In this document: positions 46,995-59,114 of the stretch, piece by piece
Numbering within the stretch: position 1 is the first letter of the stretch
How the letters are laid out: each line of letters opens with the position of its first letter
Source: Echinostoma caproni
Lineage: Eukaryota; Platyhelminthes; Trematoda; Plagiorchiida; Echinostomatidae
Direction of reading: 5' to 3'
Length of the DNA stretch: 64,000 bases
Assembly (NCBI GenBank): GCA_900618425.1
Contig: UZAN01040171.1
Coordinates: forward strand, 1 to 64,000
Notes under the pieces: generated by a model
The model's database searches: none
Seen by the model: only the letters and a program-made list of their open reading frames with translations
Told to the model about the DNA's origin: nothing
Program-made: the position numbers and the translations under genes

Positions 46995-49900
46995 GAATAA
47001 CCGAAATGGTAAGGGTTTATCGAAATAATTTGGGATAATTTTTGAGTCACCCCTATTAGAATATATTACGTTTTCATACATGATAAAGTTTGCTATTTTC
47101 ATGTTGAGATTATCTGATCCTGGCAACCAAGGTCAGGCACGTTGAACGGAAAATCATGCAGCCTGAAAACTACGTAGATCAAAGTAGACAAGAGATAGAT
47201 TATTGTCCATACCCAGCGCGTTTTAAAGTTGACAGATATAATGAAACTCAATTTGATCAGAAAGAAAATACTTTAGTGCATCACAGTCGGCTAGTAATGT
47301 AATTATATAACCCGATCAATGTTTGACCAAAATATGTTTCTCGAATAGGACGTGATCAGATTTTTAAAAACACTAACCCCCGAACTAGGCTCCTCAGATT
47401 TTCTTTGCCTTCTACATAGAGACCGGACGGAATTATTGTGCGTTAGTGTGTTTCGCTATGAACGTATGAAGCAAATTTGATTAATCGGATAGTACATACT
47501 GAAAACGCTAATGCCATTATCAGTTTGATCGAGGCGGGCGACCAGATAAGTGATACGCAGCAAGGCGATATGTTATTCGAGCAGCATTCCAAAGGACGCT
47601 ACATGTCTGCACGGTTTTGTCTTTCTGGATTCATTAAGATTTTGGCGGGGTAAGGTGGTGTGATAAGACATCAGTTTGCGATAATCGTGCGATGAATAGC
47701 AGAAAGTGAAGACATTAGAGAGAAGTATACTGTACACAATCCACTCAGTCGGTCGAGGAACCAAACAGACAATTGATGAAAAAATGCAATCCATTTTAAG
47801 TGCATAATGTCTACGTTTAGTCACTTTTTCAATGAATGTATACACTGATCAAGCTGTTATTCCAAGTGTGCGGTAAATTATCCAAATATGTGTTTTACTG
47901 AAACTCAGGCTCTTTGATAACATTCCAGAATTAGAATGAAGTACACCGCAACTGGTGCCAGTGATTTTCTTGGTAAATATTCGGCATACTGCGTTAAATT
48001 AAACAAAATGAATAGGAAGTCCAATCTGTGAGCATAACCTTCCTCAATTTGGATGCAGTTCAACGTTCGTTTTCGTTCCATCCGATAAACACTTCTATAT
48101 TATCCGTATTGCTCTTGGTAGATGTCATATTACCGTTCAAGTAACGTAATTTCAATTAATAATAATATCAAATTACAAATAAAAGATATAAAAAGAACAT
48201 AATTTACGATCTTTGTAAAAAAATGTCTAAAACCGAGAAATATCTGAAGTCGACAAAAAGACCTCTTTGGGTAATTATACAAATTTGATGGGATATGTTA
48301 CCGTTTGCCCGCACTATAACTTACCGTGCTCTGTCATACGACGTCTGTGAAGGTTTCCTCTCTGTTCGGTATGCTGTCGACCAACAGAAAAGGTTACAGT
48401 GTGAGAACTGATCAAATTGAAGTTAGTAAAAAAGTGAGATAAATGAGTATACTGTGTACAACGGTTTAGATCATTGTCTATAAACATTGATAATATTAGT
48501 TCTGAAGCATCCCATCCGGACCCTAATGCGATCTACGTGAGCGTGTCCTGAAGGGACAACTGGGAACATCATATCTGACCCATTTGAAAGCATCCTCGTT
48601 CTCTTCCCACTCTGTATCTACTTTGCAGCATGCTTATCCTGAATACTTTCCCTTATTTTTATTTTTAAGACATACACCAACGTTTCTGTAGGACAGCATT
48701 CTTGATTACCTAAATCGAGGCATCATTCATGATTTTGAATGGCTAATTGACGTGAAAAAACTAACAACCTGTGCTTAGTGCAGGTTTTGTAATCGAAAAT
48801 GAAAATTGATTGAATTAGTGTTTTTTAAAGTAGCGACAATTTCTCATCATCGATGCAAAGTTCATCTTTCCCATTATCCCGAAACCCGCATTTTCGGCAC
48901 TCAACCCGTCTACTTCCCCGAGAATTATAAGACGAATCATTTATGATTGGAAACGTGACATAGAAAAGCAGTCAGCGGCTCAATGATCACTCACCTTCAT
49001 GTGGAGGTTGATGAGTTCGTGATCACAAAGCTTGATTTCACCATGATTTGGAAGTTTGGCGAATAATCTTTAACGACATTTCTTCTTGGATAACAGCGTC
49101 TTTAACTGATTACGGTTCTTAAATAAAAGATTACTATTCTTTTGATCAACTGCCATATCTTTACCGGTATCCTATTAATACGTGCATGCTGACCGTTGAC
49201 TTGATGTTTTACCTTTGGGTGTTTCTATTTTTTACAAACTTACAACGACACCACAATCAGATTTGTTCAACGGCAAAAACCACTTGGAACCACAGAACCA
49301 ATCAGGAGAGGTGTACTCATTTCCGTCCCTAGATTGTGACCTGTGCTTTTTCGGGGAGATCCAGACAAACAACTGTTGTTCACTGTATTCATGGTTTGAC
49401 GCCCGATGCACAATTTCTTCAAAGATATCCGTTCCATATTTTCATTTAATACCGTGAAAGCTGTCCACTGTACTTAGCAACTGCGGCCCCAACCACACAA
49501 ACACACGCTTGCCCTACGATGCACTCATTCGAGGGCACACCTTTGAAACCACTGAGCGGCGCCAGGTTAAGATATCAGTATCAACGAAGCAAAAGTGATG
49601 GTAAGGGTTAAAAGGAGGGGAGGAAGTACGATCCTTGAGATACTCCACTCGACTAACTTATTCATTCATCACGTTAAAATCAATAAACATTGCACAACGA
49701 TTTTACAATCGAGGAGGAACGTGGAATTGACGGATAAACAGGTGTAAAACAAACCATAGCGCTAGTTACAAGCGCACACTGTTTAACAACGGTTCTCAGT
49801 TTGGATCAAACGTTACAGTAAATACTGGGTAATTACCTTCTCCTTTGCAAAACGACATATATGTATATAGACATATATGATCCATAAGTCGGTTGTTGAT

Positions 49901-50615
49901 TTCATTGACAATTTTCATTTCCTAATCTTCTCTGAACAGTTTGATATCACACGTTTACTGATCATGAACCTTGAGCTTCTAAACTCATGCTAATTTGTGA
50001 AACACAAACCAGTCACCTGTTTTCGGGAACCTTGGACTAGACAATAACATTTAACTCAGGTCGCTTGCCTCTGCCAACTACCACAAACTGCGTAGTAAAT
50101 CCATTGTGTACGTCTTTGTGGATGTTGTTGTTGTTGTTCTCACTGTTATTATTTTTCTGATTATTTGGCTGAGGTACACGAGATCGATGAAGGAGAATGC
50201 ACAAGAGTTAATAGAATATGTTCATACGCAGAAAATCGGTCACATTCCTACTGAGGAGCACGAAACTTTGCTTTGCACATTTGACAATATCCACATAATA
50301 ATTTGTTGGTATTTGCAGAAATAAAGCGATGTACCACTCGACATTTGTGAAAAAAATACACGCAGTTAAAGTTATTGTCCCTCTGTGACCTCGGCATATA
50401 TTCGTCAGCGTCTTGACTATTAACAACAACGGAAAACCGACGCATATCGAAAAATGTATTCAAATTAAGTTTCATTTTGTCAGAGTTCCTACAAATTAAT
50501 GATTTTCATTCATCCGAACATACGATTTGTGAAAAGATTATAAGATTCGTGATCCATTAGGTAGAATTCATGGTGATGAAACAGAGACAGGAACGATTTG
50601 TGACCGCAGTGGTGG
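46995..50615. other. Unrecognised AT-rich sequence
   Basis: Could include the missing 5' part of the Tc1/mariner copy, but nothing was recognised. The plus-strand frame at 50106-50324 begins with a run of GTT repeats giving poly-Val and looks like chance. Confidence 0.45.
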
Positions 50616-50622
50616 AATAAAG

Positions 50623-50886
50623 TTACCGAGTCACTTTTATCACTTGCTTCAAATCATCCTGTTGAGCACGGATCTTGAGCGCTTCTACAGGCATCAAATT
50701 ATCAATCTTCAGCGTTCTTCCCTGCAAAGTTCCTTCTTTTACGTCGTCAACAAGAGTTTTGCACAGCTGCTTATCCAGACAACCACTGCAGTACCGTCCA
50801 ATTGGTGGACGAATAATCAACATGGATCGTTCACTGCGCGAATTTAATTTCCGCTCGCTCAAGTGGACAGAGACCATTCGACACAA
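50623..50886 (-). CDS. Candidate exon or small ORF, unknown
   Basis: An 87-codon frame on the minus strand with unusually protein-like, charged composition: SERKLNSRSERSMLIIRPPI, YCSGCLDKQLCKTLVDDVKE and KIDNLMPVEALKIRAQQDDL. It includes a CxxC pair and ends KVTR-stop; the stop overlaps a GTAACT that could be a donor at CTCG|GTAACT. There is no clear acceptor. Plus-strand frames overlap it but are hydrophobic and irregular. I cannot assign a family. Confidence 0.35.
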   Translation of the reverse strand: MCRMVSVHLSERKLNSRSERSMLIIRPPIGRYCSGCLDKQLCKTLVDDVKEGTLQGRTLKIDNLMPVEALKIRAQQDDLKQVIKVTR

Positions 50887-50889
50887 ATA

Positions 50890-52455
50890 GCAGACATTTC
50901 GGAAACTCTAATTGTAGTTTAATATGGGCTCAAGAAACGCAAGGCTGTTTAGTACGTCATTCAGCTATTTACCAGTCATGATCGCCTTGGTCGTTGATTT
51001 TGGCTACCAGCTATAAGAATACTACACAGTAACTCAAACTATTCCCGTCTTCGTTCTCGAATGATCAGTGCAAGTTTCTCTGTTCAGTGTTAGGGAATCC
51101 CATAACCCGACGCCAAATGTTATTACTCTAATAATTTCAAATCAGCACTCCGGCTTGCAATAGCAAATAAAATTAGGTACCACTACTTTTCGATATCAGA
51201 AGCAGGAAGGAGTCCACGAAGAAGCGGTTAGTTTATTGACAGAAATAACGTGTATTAAATAACATGTTCACGGAAATATTATTTCCCACGATACACTGAC
51301 CAATCCGAACTCATATTCTTTAAGTCATAACATTTCTAAATGAGCCGTGACGAATTTGATTGATTCAAGACATGAATTGCTTTTTGCCGCCGTAAACTTC
51401 CCATAAGCATTGTCTTAGTTATCGATCTGTGCAAACCTCGTCTCTCAAAAAACATTGTAAGTCTGACTCGACCAGATATCTGATCATTGCAGTACGAGAG
51501 GTGAATTGTCTTTCGACTGCATGTCTAGAAAATTGGACTGTTCAGTGTCCATTATACGATTTGACTATTCAGTGTCCGATGCTGAGTCTCTGTTGCATTC
51601 ATCAGTGGGGTCTCGATTAGTACTCTTAGGCCCTGAACTGGAACTGGTTTAGGCAGCTCCGCTTTACTATATCATGATTTCGAAAATATCTTCACAGTTT
51701 GCTGGTTACGAATCCATACAATGGTTTGAGGTAATTTTACTCGAAGTAAATCACATCAATTGAGTTCATTGATTGCAATGACCTACTTAATCTCCGTTAT
51801 TTCAAGCGTTTGTTAGAGCTTTGTTTTGTGATGTTACGAGTTGCATTTCCGTACTACAACGTCACATTATTAAGCAGTAATTCCATTTTCGGGTTTGCGG
51901 ACACAATGGATCTTTTCAACGTCCTCATCAGATTAGCAGCTGGTCCTTTTACGCGAGTTAACTTGTCACTGCATGCAGATGGTGGAAAACTATGCTCTCC
52001 AACCACGCCTAAATTTCCGCCGAAATGAGATGCCGTGTGTTATACGTATCCAACAACTGTGGGGTAGAATTTCGACTGAATTATATTTAAAGACTCCGAT
52101 CTAACAATGTGGTTGCCCACAGAACGTGCAGAACGAAAGAATCTTCTTCTTTACATTCGGGAGCCATTCTTTTCGTAGTGTTATTTTGGCCATCGCGTAA
52201 TAAAGTTTAGTGTATTCCCGCAACTTAAGTCGCAATAGCTGATCCAACGAAATGTCTCATCTTAGCCGCCGATGACTAAGATGGTGAACCTGCAGCCTTG
52301 AAATTCCTTGAACCTATGAACAATCGAAATCATCAAACTAAATAAATCGAAACAATCGATTTAATTTAAGATTTAATTCATGCACAAATGTGTTTTTTCC
52401 CCAGACAACCTGGGGTAACTTCACTCTCAGTTTCAGTTTTTATAAAAAATTAATC
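50890..52455. other. Unrecognised sequence
   Basis: Small frames only (51429-51620, 51810-52028). Nothing recognised. Confidence 0.45.
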
Positions 52456-52759
52456 ATATATTTTCATGTGCCTCTTTTGCTGTCTTTTGGCAGCCCGTTT
52501 GAATGTACGGGTGCTACTGTTTGCAACACAGCCATATCACTCACTGTCAGGCTTCCATACCCTCATGCCAGGTCTGAGTTTGACCACCCTTGACCTTTTT
52601 CTATCCGCTACCTGCCTCGGCGAACACAATACCGTGATAACCTATTCGTTGACACGCGCAAGACATATCTTAAACAGCTCAGTTAAACACCCTTTCCTGT
52701 GGACGACCGTGATTATTTAACATTGCGTCTAAAATCAGCATTTTTTATCCAGTTGCACC

Positions 52760-53850
52760 ACCAGATTCGTGCACAGCTGTGTAAATAACGGTGTTGGAAC
52801 ACCAATAGTCTATCTTTATCCTGTCTTCATAATGGCCAAGTCTCTGAGCCATATAGTGGAACTGGTCATCTTGCTGCAGCTTACGCGAGACTCTTCACAG
52901 AGAGCCAGATGTCAAGACCGCGTCACAAATGTCTCATGTTGGAAAATGCTATTGAAGTCTTTTTCACTTCATGTGTGACGCGTCCATCATGTGAGACGTG
53001 GCTGCCCAAATAGCAAAATTTGTATACATCTTCTACTACGTCCCCATTAAGTGTGAAGTTAGCAGTGTAAAACAAACATACCAAACATAACTACACTAAA
53101 CCCAAATTTATCCAGAAAAGCTTGCAATATACTTGGAACTTCACTTGGTAGCGCAATGTTGACTGCATACTTCATATTGAACAGTCTGCCACCTGAGAGC
53201 GAATTGATGCCGCTATCCTTGCGTGAGAATACAGCTGTTTCAACAAATAAATATATAACAAAGTTGAAATAGAAAAAAAGAGACACGGCATCCCTGAATA
53301 ACAGCACTTTCTATAGCGACAATGTGTCGTCAGCTCGGACTCGGCTTCGGCTATTGGTATGAAGAGATCGCAAAATTGAAATAAACCTATCGGGCACACT
53401 CTNACACTCTTTAGAGGGAGGAAGCGCCAGAATTTACAGCGTTTGATTAAATCAAAAACCGCCTTCAGATCAATACACACAAAAATGGTGGGTCTGTGAG
53501 AGGAATGTCTGACGTCGAAACTGTATTGAAAGATAAAAGTTTGGTGTGTCCAACCTCAATCTCTCTAAAACGCGCCTGGTTCTCACGCGAGCACTGTTCA
53601 CGTGAGTATAACACAAGCGATATAATGTTAATTAAACTAATTCCACTGTGTTTTCTACAAGATCAAACACCTTTCTTGGAAACCCAAATGTTGATTAATT
53701 CATACCATTCAGTTGGAATCTGCTCAGTTCCCCACACTGTTATCAAGAGTTTCCTCAACTTACAGACCAACACTAAATGTTTATCCTTAAAAACCGATGG
53801 GTACAGCCCATCTATGCCGGAGTTCTTATATCTTTTGAGGCCAGATTTTT
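52760..53850 (-). pseudogene. LINE reverse transcriptase, broken
   Basis: The RT domain on the 3' side of the nested SINE. It reads LKRYKNSGIDGLYPSVFK, TVWGTEQIPTEWYELINIWV, GISLINIISLVLYSREQCS, a patch related to ENQAGF (REPGAF), CIDLKAVFDLIKRCKFWRF, SGGRLFNMKYAVNIALPSEV and LQAFLDKFGFSVVMFGM. Unlike the 25 kb copy, the palm is physically present, but YADD has become YAVN, removing both catalytic Asp residues. Confidence 0.85.
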
Positions 53851-53852
53851 AC

Positions 53853-54031
53853 AACACACCGTAGTATGATGAGCAGCAGACGGTGAGGGATCCCTTGGTC
53901 AAGAGGATCTGCTGTTTAGTAATGAAAACCTGGAACCTAGGTCCCGGGTTATGGAGTGACGAACTACCGATAATCCCGCTAGATTAAGCGTGTTATTCAA
54001 CTGGACGACAGCAAAGCTGTCTATCAACATT
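53853..54031 (-). mobile_element. SINE family B, 5'-truncated, inserted in LINE
   Basis: On the minus strand the copy starts at TTGATAGACAGCTTTGCTGTC, i.e. at the body of the 39.8 kb SINE without its tRNA-like head. It runs through CAGATCCTCTTGACCAAGGG and CACCGTCTGCTGCTCATCATAC, and ends at ACGGTGTGTTG. The LINE reading is continuous across it: SPSEIEI on one side and LKRYKNSGIDG on the other belong to one block order. The SINE therefore inserted after the LINE. Confidence 0.82.
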
Positions 54032-54539
54032 ATTTTCCAGGTTATCTCTATCTCCGATGGAGAATTGATATTTACTGGCAGTATTTGTCCAGCTGCCGCA
54101 GGTATTGAGCTATTATATGCCGATGGTGACCAACTGAACTGGTCCTACTTATGTCCTGCTAATCGTACAATACGGCTTTGCTGAATACGAATCAACATCA
54201 GACTCCATAATTGTCTCATTTACGCTTATTTTCCTTGAGTCCGTATTCATAACCAGACGGAAAATATGGCGAATAATGCCGGAAGCCGCGGTTTTCGCAG
54301 TCTCGGTGCACTTCTTAATCAAAAACTTCCTATGGTCATTCCTCATACTCATAAGGAGCTGGCGTTTAATGGATTTGCGCTTTTTTTCTATTTTACATCA
54401 GAAGCAATGACTTTGCAAGCGTCAGCAGGCAGCAGAGGTCGAACAAATCATTGTCTGGGTTTGGATCGTGCAATAAAATCCGCCATTGTATAGTTACACA
54501 TTTAGATCACTTCTTCGAATACCGTTCGGTGTTTACTCA

Positions 54540-55440
54540 CTCCTTCGGCTGATAGCTGAGCTGAAAGAGTACATGATAGTTTCGCTTCGAAGGCTGCTTC
54601 GAGATTATTGCCGACAGGCTTTTGGCATTCCTTTCTGGTGGCCTTTTTCGTTTCTTACGAGGCATAGGGAGATCTGTTTCATATCGAAACATGATTTTTG
54701 CCCTCCGGTGTTGACCAGTAAGAGAGGTAGTCTTCAATGGATCCTCGACAGCGGTAGCTGATGGTTATGTAGTGAGTCCATCGTTGTGAAGAGTTGGGCA
54801 GTTTCCATAGAGGGCGGAATCGTTTATTCTGTGAGAAGTTTGTGCTTGACGAGAACAGTCCGGGGTCCGCGCAAAGTTGGAGTAGACGTTATCTATTGTC
54901 CATCCTTTTGCCTGGGATTGCGCGTGTACCAAAAATGAAATCTTACTGATTTGTCCAAGGATTCCGCTTGGACATTGCAGTTTCAGTGACTACAACGATG
55001 TCCGTTGGCCATGCACTTTGAAACTGCTGAGAGAGGTCCCTGTAGAATTCATCTTTCATTTCTGACGAACTGCAATCAGTCGGTACATTCACGGATATGA
55101 CGAATAAGCATCGATACTATGTTTTATAGGTATAAATCCGTATTAAATCATCCAGACTTGCATCGGAAACTCGACTAGTAACCGGGATCCAGTCGAGAAC
55201 TGAACACTTGGTCTTGACACAGCGATATCGGGACACCAGCAACAACGCGAGCTTCGGACCCCAAGAGAGACCTAAAGATAACCTCGGATCTGGAGATCGG
55301 AAGTTGATGATTGAAGCACGGTTTTGTTTGCGTGTTTTGGAGGTACAGAAGACACCTAAATTGGAAGCTTTAAGGGTTTTAGCTAAGGCAGCTTGTTGAC
55401 CGATCTGAATGTGCAGGCGGTAAATGTGATTGAGTGGAAA
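54540..55440 (-). pseudogene. LINE endonuclease, broken
   Basis: The APE-type endonuclease domain of the LINE. Block order matches the 25 kb copy: QIGQQAALAKTL, CTSKTRKQN (the catalytic Glu of SETR is Lys here), LDWIPVTSR, NVPTDCSSSEMKDEFYRDL, TDIVVVTETAMSKRNPW (in place of LAGDMNAQVG), then LLQLCADPGLFSSSTNF and ITISYRCRGSIEDY. The catalytic Glu and the Asp/Asn pair are both altered, so nicking activity would be lost even if the frame were intact. Confidence 0.82.
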
Positions 55441-56600
55441 GGAGATTTAGGTTTCAAAATTCTGACTGCGTCTAGTTGGCTGACTTAAGTAGTTTAACTC
55501 TGAGTGACAATCCATTGGTGGTATCAACAGGATGCGTCTAATTAGATTTGATGATGAGACAGGTGGTAAAGAGGGTTTTTCAAGTTAGTATTCAAGATTA
55601 TGGGACACGCATACTTCGCGGTGGCCCTCAGCGACGAGGGGGACGTTTGTTTGGGAACCCTGAGAGGAGCATTTAATCCAAAGATCAAAGTCACGAGACA
55701 GTCGGAATTCATGGGTTTTTCTTTGGAAACCAGACCAAAGCCTTCAACTCAAATGTCCAATCCAAAATGTAATAGGAAGTAGATCCTGCACGAGAGCGTG
55801 CCCGAACCACCCGTGTGGAAGCTTTTGGAGACCTGTCGGGAAAGGGCTTTGCGTTTGGTTCAGTGTGTTGTTGGCTGGTGGGCTGCCTAGCCGTCCGCTG
55901 TTCGCGATTGGCCGTAAGTGCCATACATCCAATGAGAAAAGTGGCACACGGGAAAAAAAGCACCTTGATCTCGGGAGTTGCCCAGCCTTTTCGGATGGAA
56001 GCAATGCAGTGAAATCCAAAGACTTCTCTCACCGTCGGAAGGAAGCCCCAAGTACCTCGTTTTTAAGCTCAATTCCCAGTGTTCCTATGTTGAAGTGACC
56101 TTTCGAGGAGCGATGGTGGATAGTGAGAACGAGCCGAGGTGCTGAATCAGCTGACCTTGTGAGACTCAAATTCGTCTGGTCTCTACCCATTCAGCTTTCA
56201 TTCATGATTTGATCTGCGGCTGTTAAGAGCCATCGTGAACATCCAGTGGGGTCATGCAGGTAGGCAGTCTCACACCACATCAAGATGCAGTCTCGTCGTA
56301 ATGATCAGGAGGCAATTTAAAATGGATGCAATCCTCTCCGAATTAGTACAACTGCAGTCTGATAACAATCAGTCTGTACAAAAAGAAAATAGATACTACA
56401 CGATTTTTAAATTCCATTCATTCAGTTCAGTTTAATCAGTTCAGGTTCACGTGAAACAGTCTAATGTTCACACAACAGTATTACAAAATGCTGTAAATTG
56501 AAATCGTACATATATATATATATATACATTCAGTGAATATCTTTTCAATCTTTTCAATCTCATTTATATGAAACAATTTCACTAGGATCCAACAAAAAGC

Positions 56601-57000
56601 TGGATGAGTGATGTGTTTGGCAACGAGGCCAAGAGAACTCCAAAAGTGTGCGCTGTTTGTATCACATAACTACAGTCGTTACGTCAAGGTGTTACATCAT
56701 GGTCGAGCGGTTGACATGCCCTCAGCATCTACAATCATTTATCGAGTCTCACCACACCCCTCGAGAGCAATAAGGTTTCGGATGTTAGTAACCGCAGGGG
56801 TGATCAGCATCCGACTCATGAAGCCTGGGCTGTGCGCACAACGCAAATTGATGCAAGCTCTCAAACTCCCCTGACCAGGAGAAGAGAANTTCACACGACC
56901 AGAACGTAACACCATGACGTAACGACTTTGGTTGTGTGATACAAACAGCACACACATTTGGAGTTCTCTTGGGCTCATTGCCAAACGAATGACTCATCCA
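56601..57000. repeat. Foldback repeat, ~105-bp arms
   Basis: Arms 56601-56705 and 56897-57000 are inverted copies at roughly 85% identity (for example CCAAGAGAACTCCAAA.GTGTG and CTGTTTGTATCACA in both). The ~190-bp centre contains GGTCGAGCGGTTGACATGCC, which resembles a tRNA A box, and direct stretches such as GGTTTCGGATG. The element may be a SINE-derived foldback or two SINE-flanking repeats in inverted order. An N lies at 56889. Confidence 0.82.
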
Positions 57001-57009
57001 TCTTTCTGT

Positions 57010-57505
57010 ATGACCTTATTGAAATTACGTAATATACGGTAGAAACTATAGGTCATGCACAGCAAGTCATGTAATCAGGAAGGGACATTAGAGACAAAAG
57101 CAAGAAAATTAGTTCTTAAGATTGATACTATAGACAAGGAAAGAGGGACGGGGACAGGGGGGTTGATGCCGTGTTTTATGCACATTCAATCCGCCGTCCA
57201 GGCGTGATTGTAAAGGCTTGAAGAAGAATTCACCGAAAACATATGTTCGCTTATACTGTGTTCTTAATCAATGGGCATATTGCGTGATATATATATTTAT
57301 ATTTATATTTATATATTGTGGTGAAAGAGGAGAAAACTACTGAAAATCTAAGAGGTACTGATGTTAGAGTACTCGCAGGTGAACCGATTGCAACCCATGT
57401 TTTCTATGCGGAAATATGGTATCAGGCTGCTGAGTATAAACCTTTCGGGGTGCATAAAGCAAATACTTGACTTGACTTGAAAATGATAATAATAACGTGG
57501 TCTTC
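57010..57505. other. Unrecognised sequence with AT-rich simple repeat
   Basis: A TATATTTATATTTA-type tract lies at about 57289-57318. Nothing else recognised. A separate TA tract lies further left at about 56510-56527. Confidence 0.45.
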
Positions 57506-57510
57506 TTACT

Positions 57511-57678
57511 TCTTTTTTTATTTATTGAATATACGAATGTACACTCAATATTCGGAAAGGGGGGCCGCGGTTATACAAAGGCTGCCCGGGAAAACGAACA
57601 GTGTTGGAGCGGTTCGAATCCGACACTTATGAATCACAAGAGGGTGACCTAACCACTGGGCCACTTGTAATGCTTTAT
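57511..57678 (-). mobile_element. tRNA-derived SINE, family A
   Basis: On the minus strand: GTGGCCCAGTGGTTAGGTCA (A box), GGATTCGAACCGCTCC (B box), CCGCGGCCCCCCTTTCCG, and a tail ATATTCAATAAATAAAAAAAG. It is the inverted partner of 8451-8614, with the same body and the same AATAAA-containing tail. Confidence 0.8.
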
Positions 57679-57679
57679 T

Positions 57680-58150
57680 GATTGTGAATGAATTAACACA
57701 CTCGAAAGTTTCCATCCCAATCCTGCCTTGAATAATTCACTTTTTTCAAATGAGCACGTGCTCTAATTTCTGATCTTTCTCACAAATTATGAATCTGAAT
57801 CGATTTCTAGTGTACTTCACGAAAACTTGACAATCAAGCCTTACTCATTCCGTGATTATATCGTTGACTATTTAAAGCTTATGTTTCGCTTTCTTTAGGT
57901 CTGTCATTTTCATGTGTAAGCTGTCAATTAAGTTAATTTAACTCCGTACATTGTACATGTGCAAAACTGAATTTGTCCAATATAGATTCGTTATGTGAAA
58001 AGGGTTGGAAAGTTTTTATGCGTAACAGAGTGCAACCATCAATGTTTTAATATTCGATTAACCTGAAAAAGATATAAACACAACCACGGACTCACTAGAA
58101 ACGAAACATCACCAAAATGGCACCACTTCAATGAACATTATCTAGACTGA
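57680..58150. other. Unrecognised sequence
   Basis: AT-rich, nothing recognised. Confidence 0.45.
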
Positions 58151-58159
58151 CTAACTTTG

Positions 58160-58200
58160 ACTGATGCGAAGAAATGTTCTTAAAGCGGAAACGTTCCACA
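58160..58200 (+). other. Hammerhead-core-like motif
   Basis: CTGATGCG is followed by a short AAGAA/TTCTT hairpin and GCGGAAACGTTCC. The order resembles a hammerhead core (CTGATGA, stem II, GAAAC), but the spacing of stem II and the flanking stems I and III are not convincing. Confidence 0.25.
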
Positions 58201-58214
58201 ATCTTGCTTTGTTT

Positions 58215-59110
58215 GTATGACAATGAATCCATTCTTGTATGCACTTTTCACCTTTTTATCGTAAAGATTCACGAATTTCTTTCCTATTGAAAGTCTGAAT
58301 ACCATTCATGGGCCTTTGTTTGTTCAATTGCAGGTTTTTGAAAGGCTCTGTTTGTTTGTCCGGCAAGTTCCGTAACCTCACCGTCTCTTATAGAGGGCAT
58401 CTTTAATACCCACTACGGCGTATATCAACGCAATCAACGGATCGCCCGTATAAAATACCAAAGGTGCCGAATTATCGGAAATCCAAGGACTGCCGGGGAT
58501 TTTGTTGTTCCTGGGTTGAACAGTTGTGTAGCCCATAATGTCAACTTACGTTTATTCAAGTGTAATTTCGAAGAATCAATCACGCAACTATATTCGGCAA
58601 GATATGCTTGTTAAACGACACGACGTTTTCTAATGTATTTACTATTGTTGAGGGCATGCAGATTATAATTATTCAAATGGGGTTTTTACTCTTAGAGGAA
58701 TCTATGGTGAAACACTCAGGGTTGGAACATTGTGACTCTCGGAGGAGGTGGCGGCAGAAGAGCACCAAATCATCTGGTAACGGTCTTGGACTCGAATGTG
58801 TAGCGGGATGTTCCACCTGAGCGGATGCGCAAATTAAACTTGTCGTGACTTAGACTGACACCGTCGACACACAGGAGGTTCTCCATGTGAGAGGGTAGAT
58901 GACGATGCACTGTATGGGTGACCGACTTTAGAAGTGTTCTATGATACCCAAGTAGGCAAACCATAGTTTATCATGCGATCGCGATAGGCCTTGCGTGCTA
59001 CATATATGCTGCACCGGGGGCAAGCATTGTTGGGAATGGAATGGATTAAGAGCGACACCCAGAAAAGTATAAATAATGCTGGAAGTGAAGGAGCGAGAAA
59101 GGAGAGGGAT
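58215..59110. other. Unrecognised sequence
   Basis: Small frames (58608-58820, 58770-58964), no recognised motif. The start of the plus-strand frame 58991-59356 overlaps the direct repeat below. Confidence 0.4.
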
Positions 59111-59114
59111 ATAT

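Larger units (their letters stand above)
52460..56250 (-). mobile_element. RTE-like LINE, nearly full length, with nested SINE
   Basis: Same family as the element at 24.5-27.6 kb, inverted. From high to low coordinate on the minus strand: a GC-richer 5' region (56250-55440); the endonuclease from QIGQQAALAKTLKA (about 55410) via SVLDWIPVTSR (about 55198) and VPTDCSSSEMKDEFYRDLS (about 55090) to YRCRGSIEDYLSYWSTPE (about 54745); linker; a SINE insertion at 54031-53853; RT fingers from LKRYKNSGIDGLYPSVFKD (about 53840); motif A CIDLKAVFD (about 53475); the palm box as YAVN (about 53175); YLGSHVSHDGRV (about 53005); YVLRVSTNRLSR (about 52655); and an end near 52470. Many stops and frameshifts; an N lies at 53403. 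Confidence 0.88.

Noticed and set aside
50106..50324. Small membrane-protein-like frame with poly-Val and a hydrophobic stretch.
   Set aside because: Driven by GTT repeats, no motif, no splice or promoter support.
55709..56032. Arg/Pro-rich frames on both strands as a host gene.
   Set aside because: They lie in the 5' region of the minus-strand RTE-like LINE, where GC-richer sequence lengthens chance frames on all strands.
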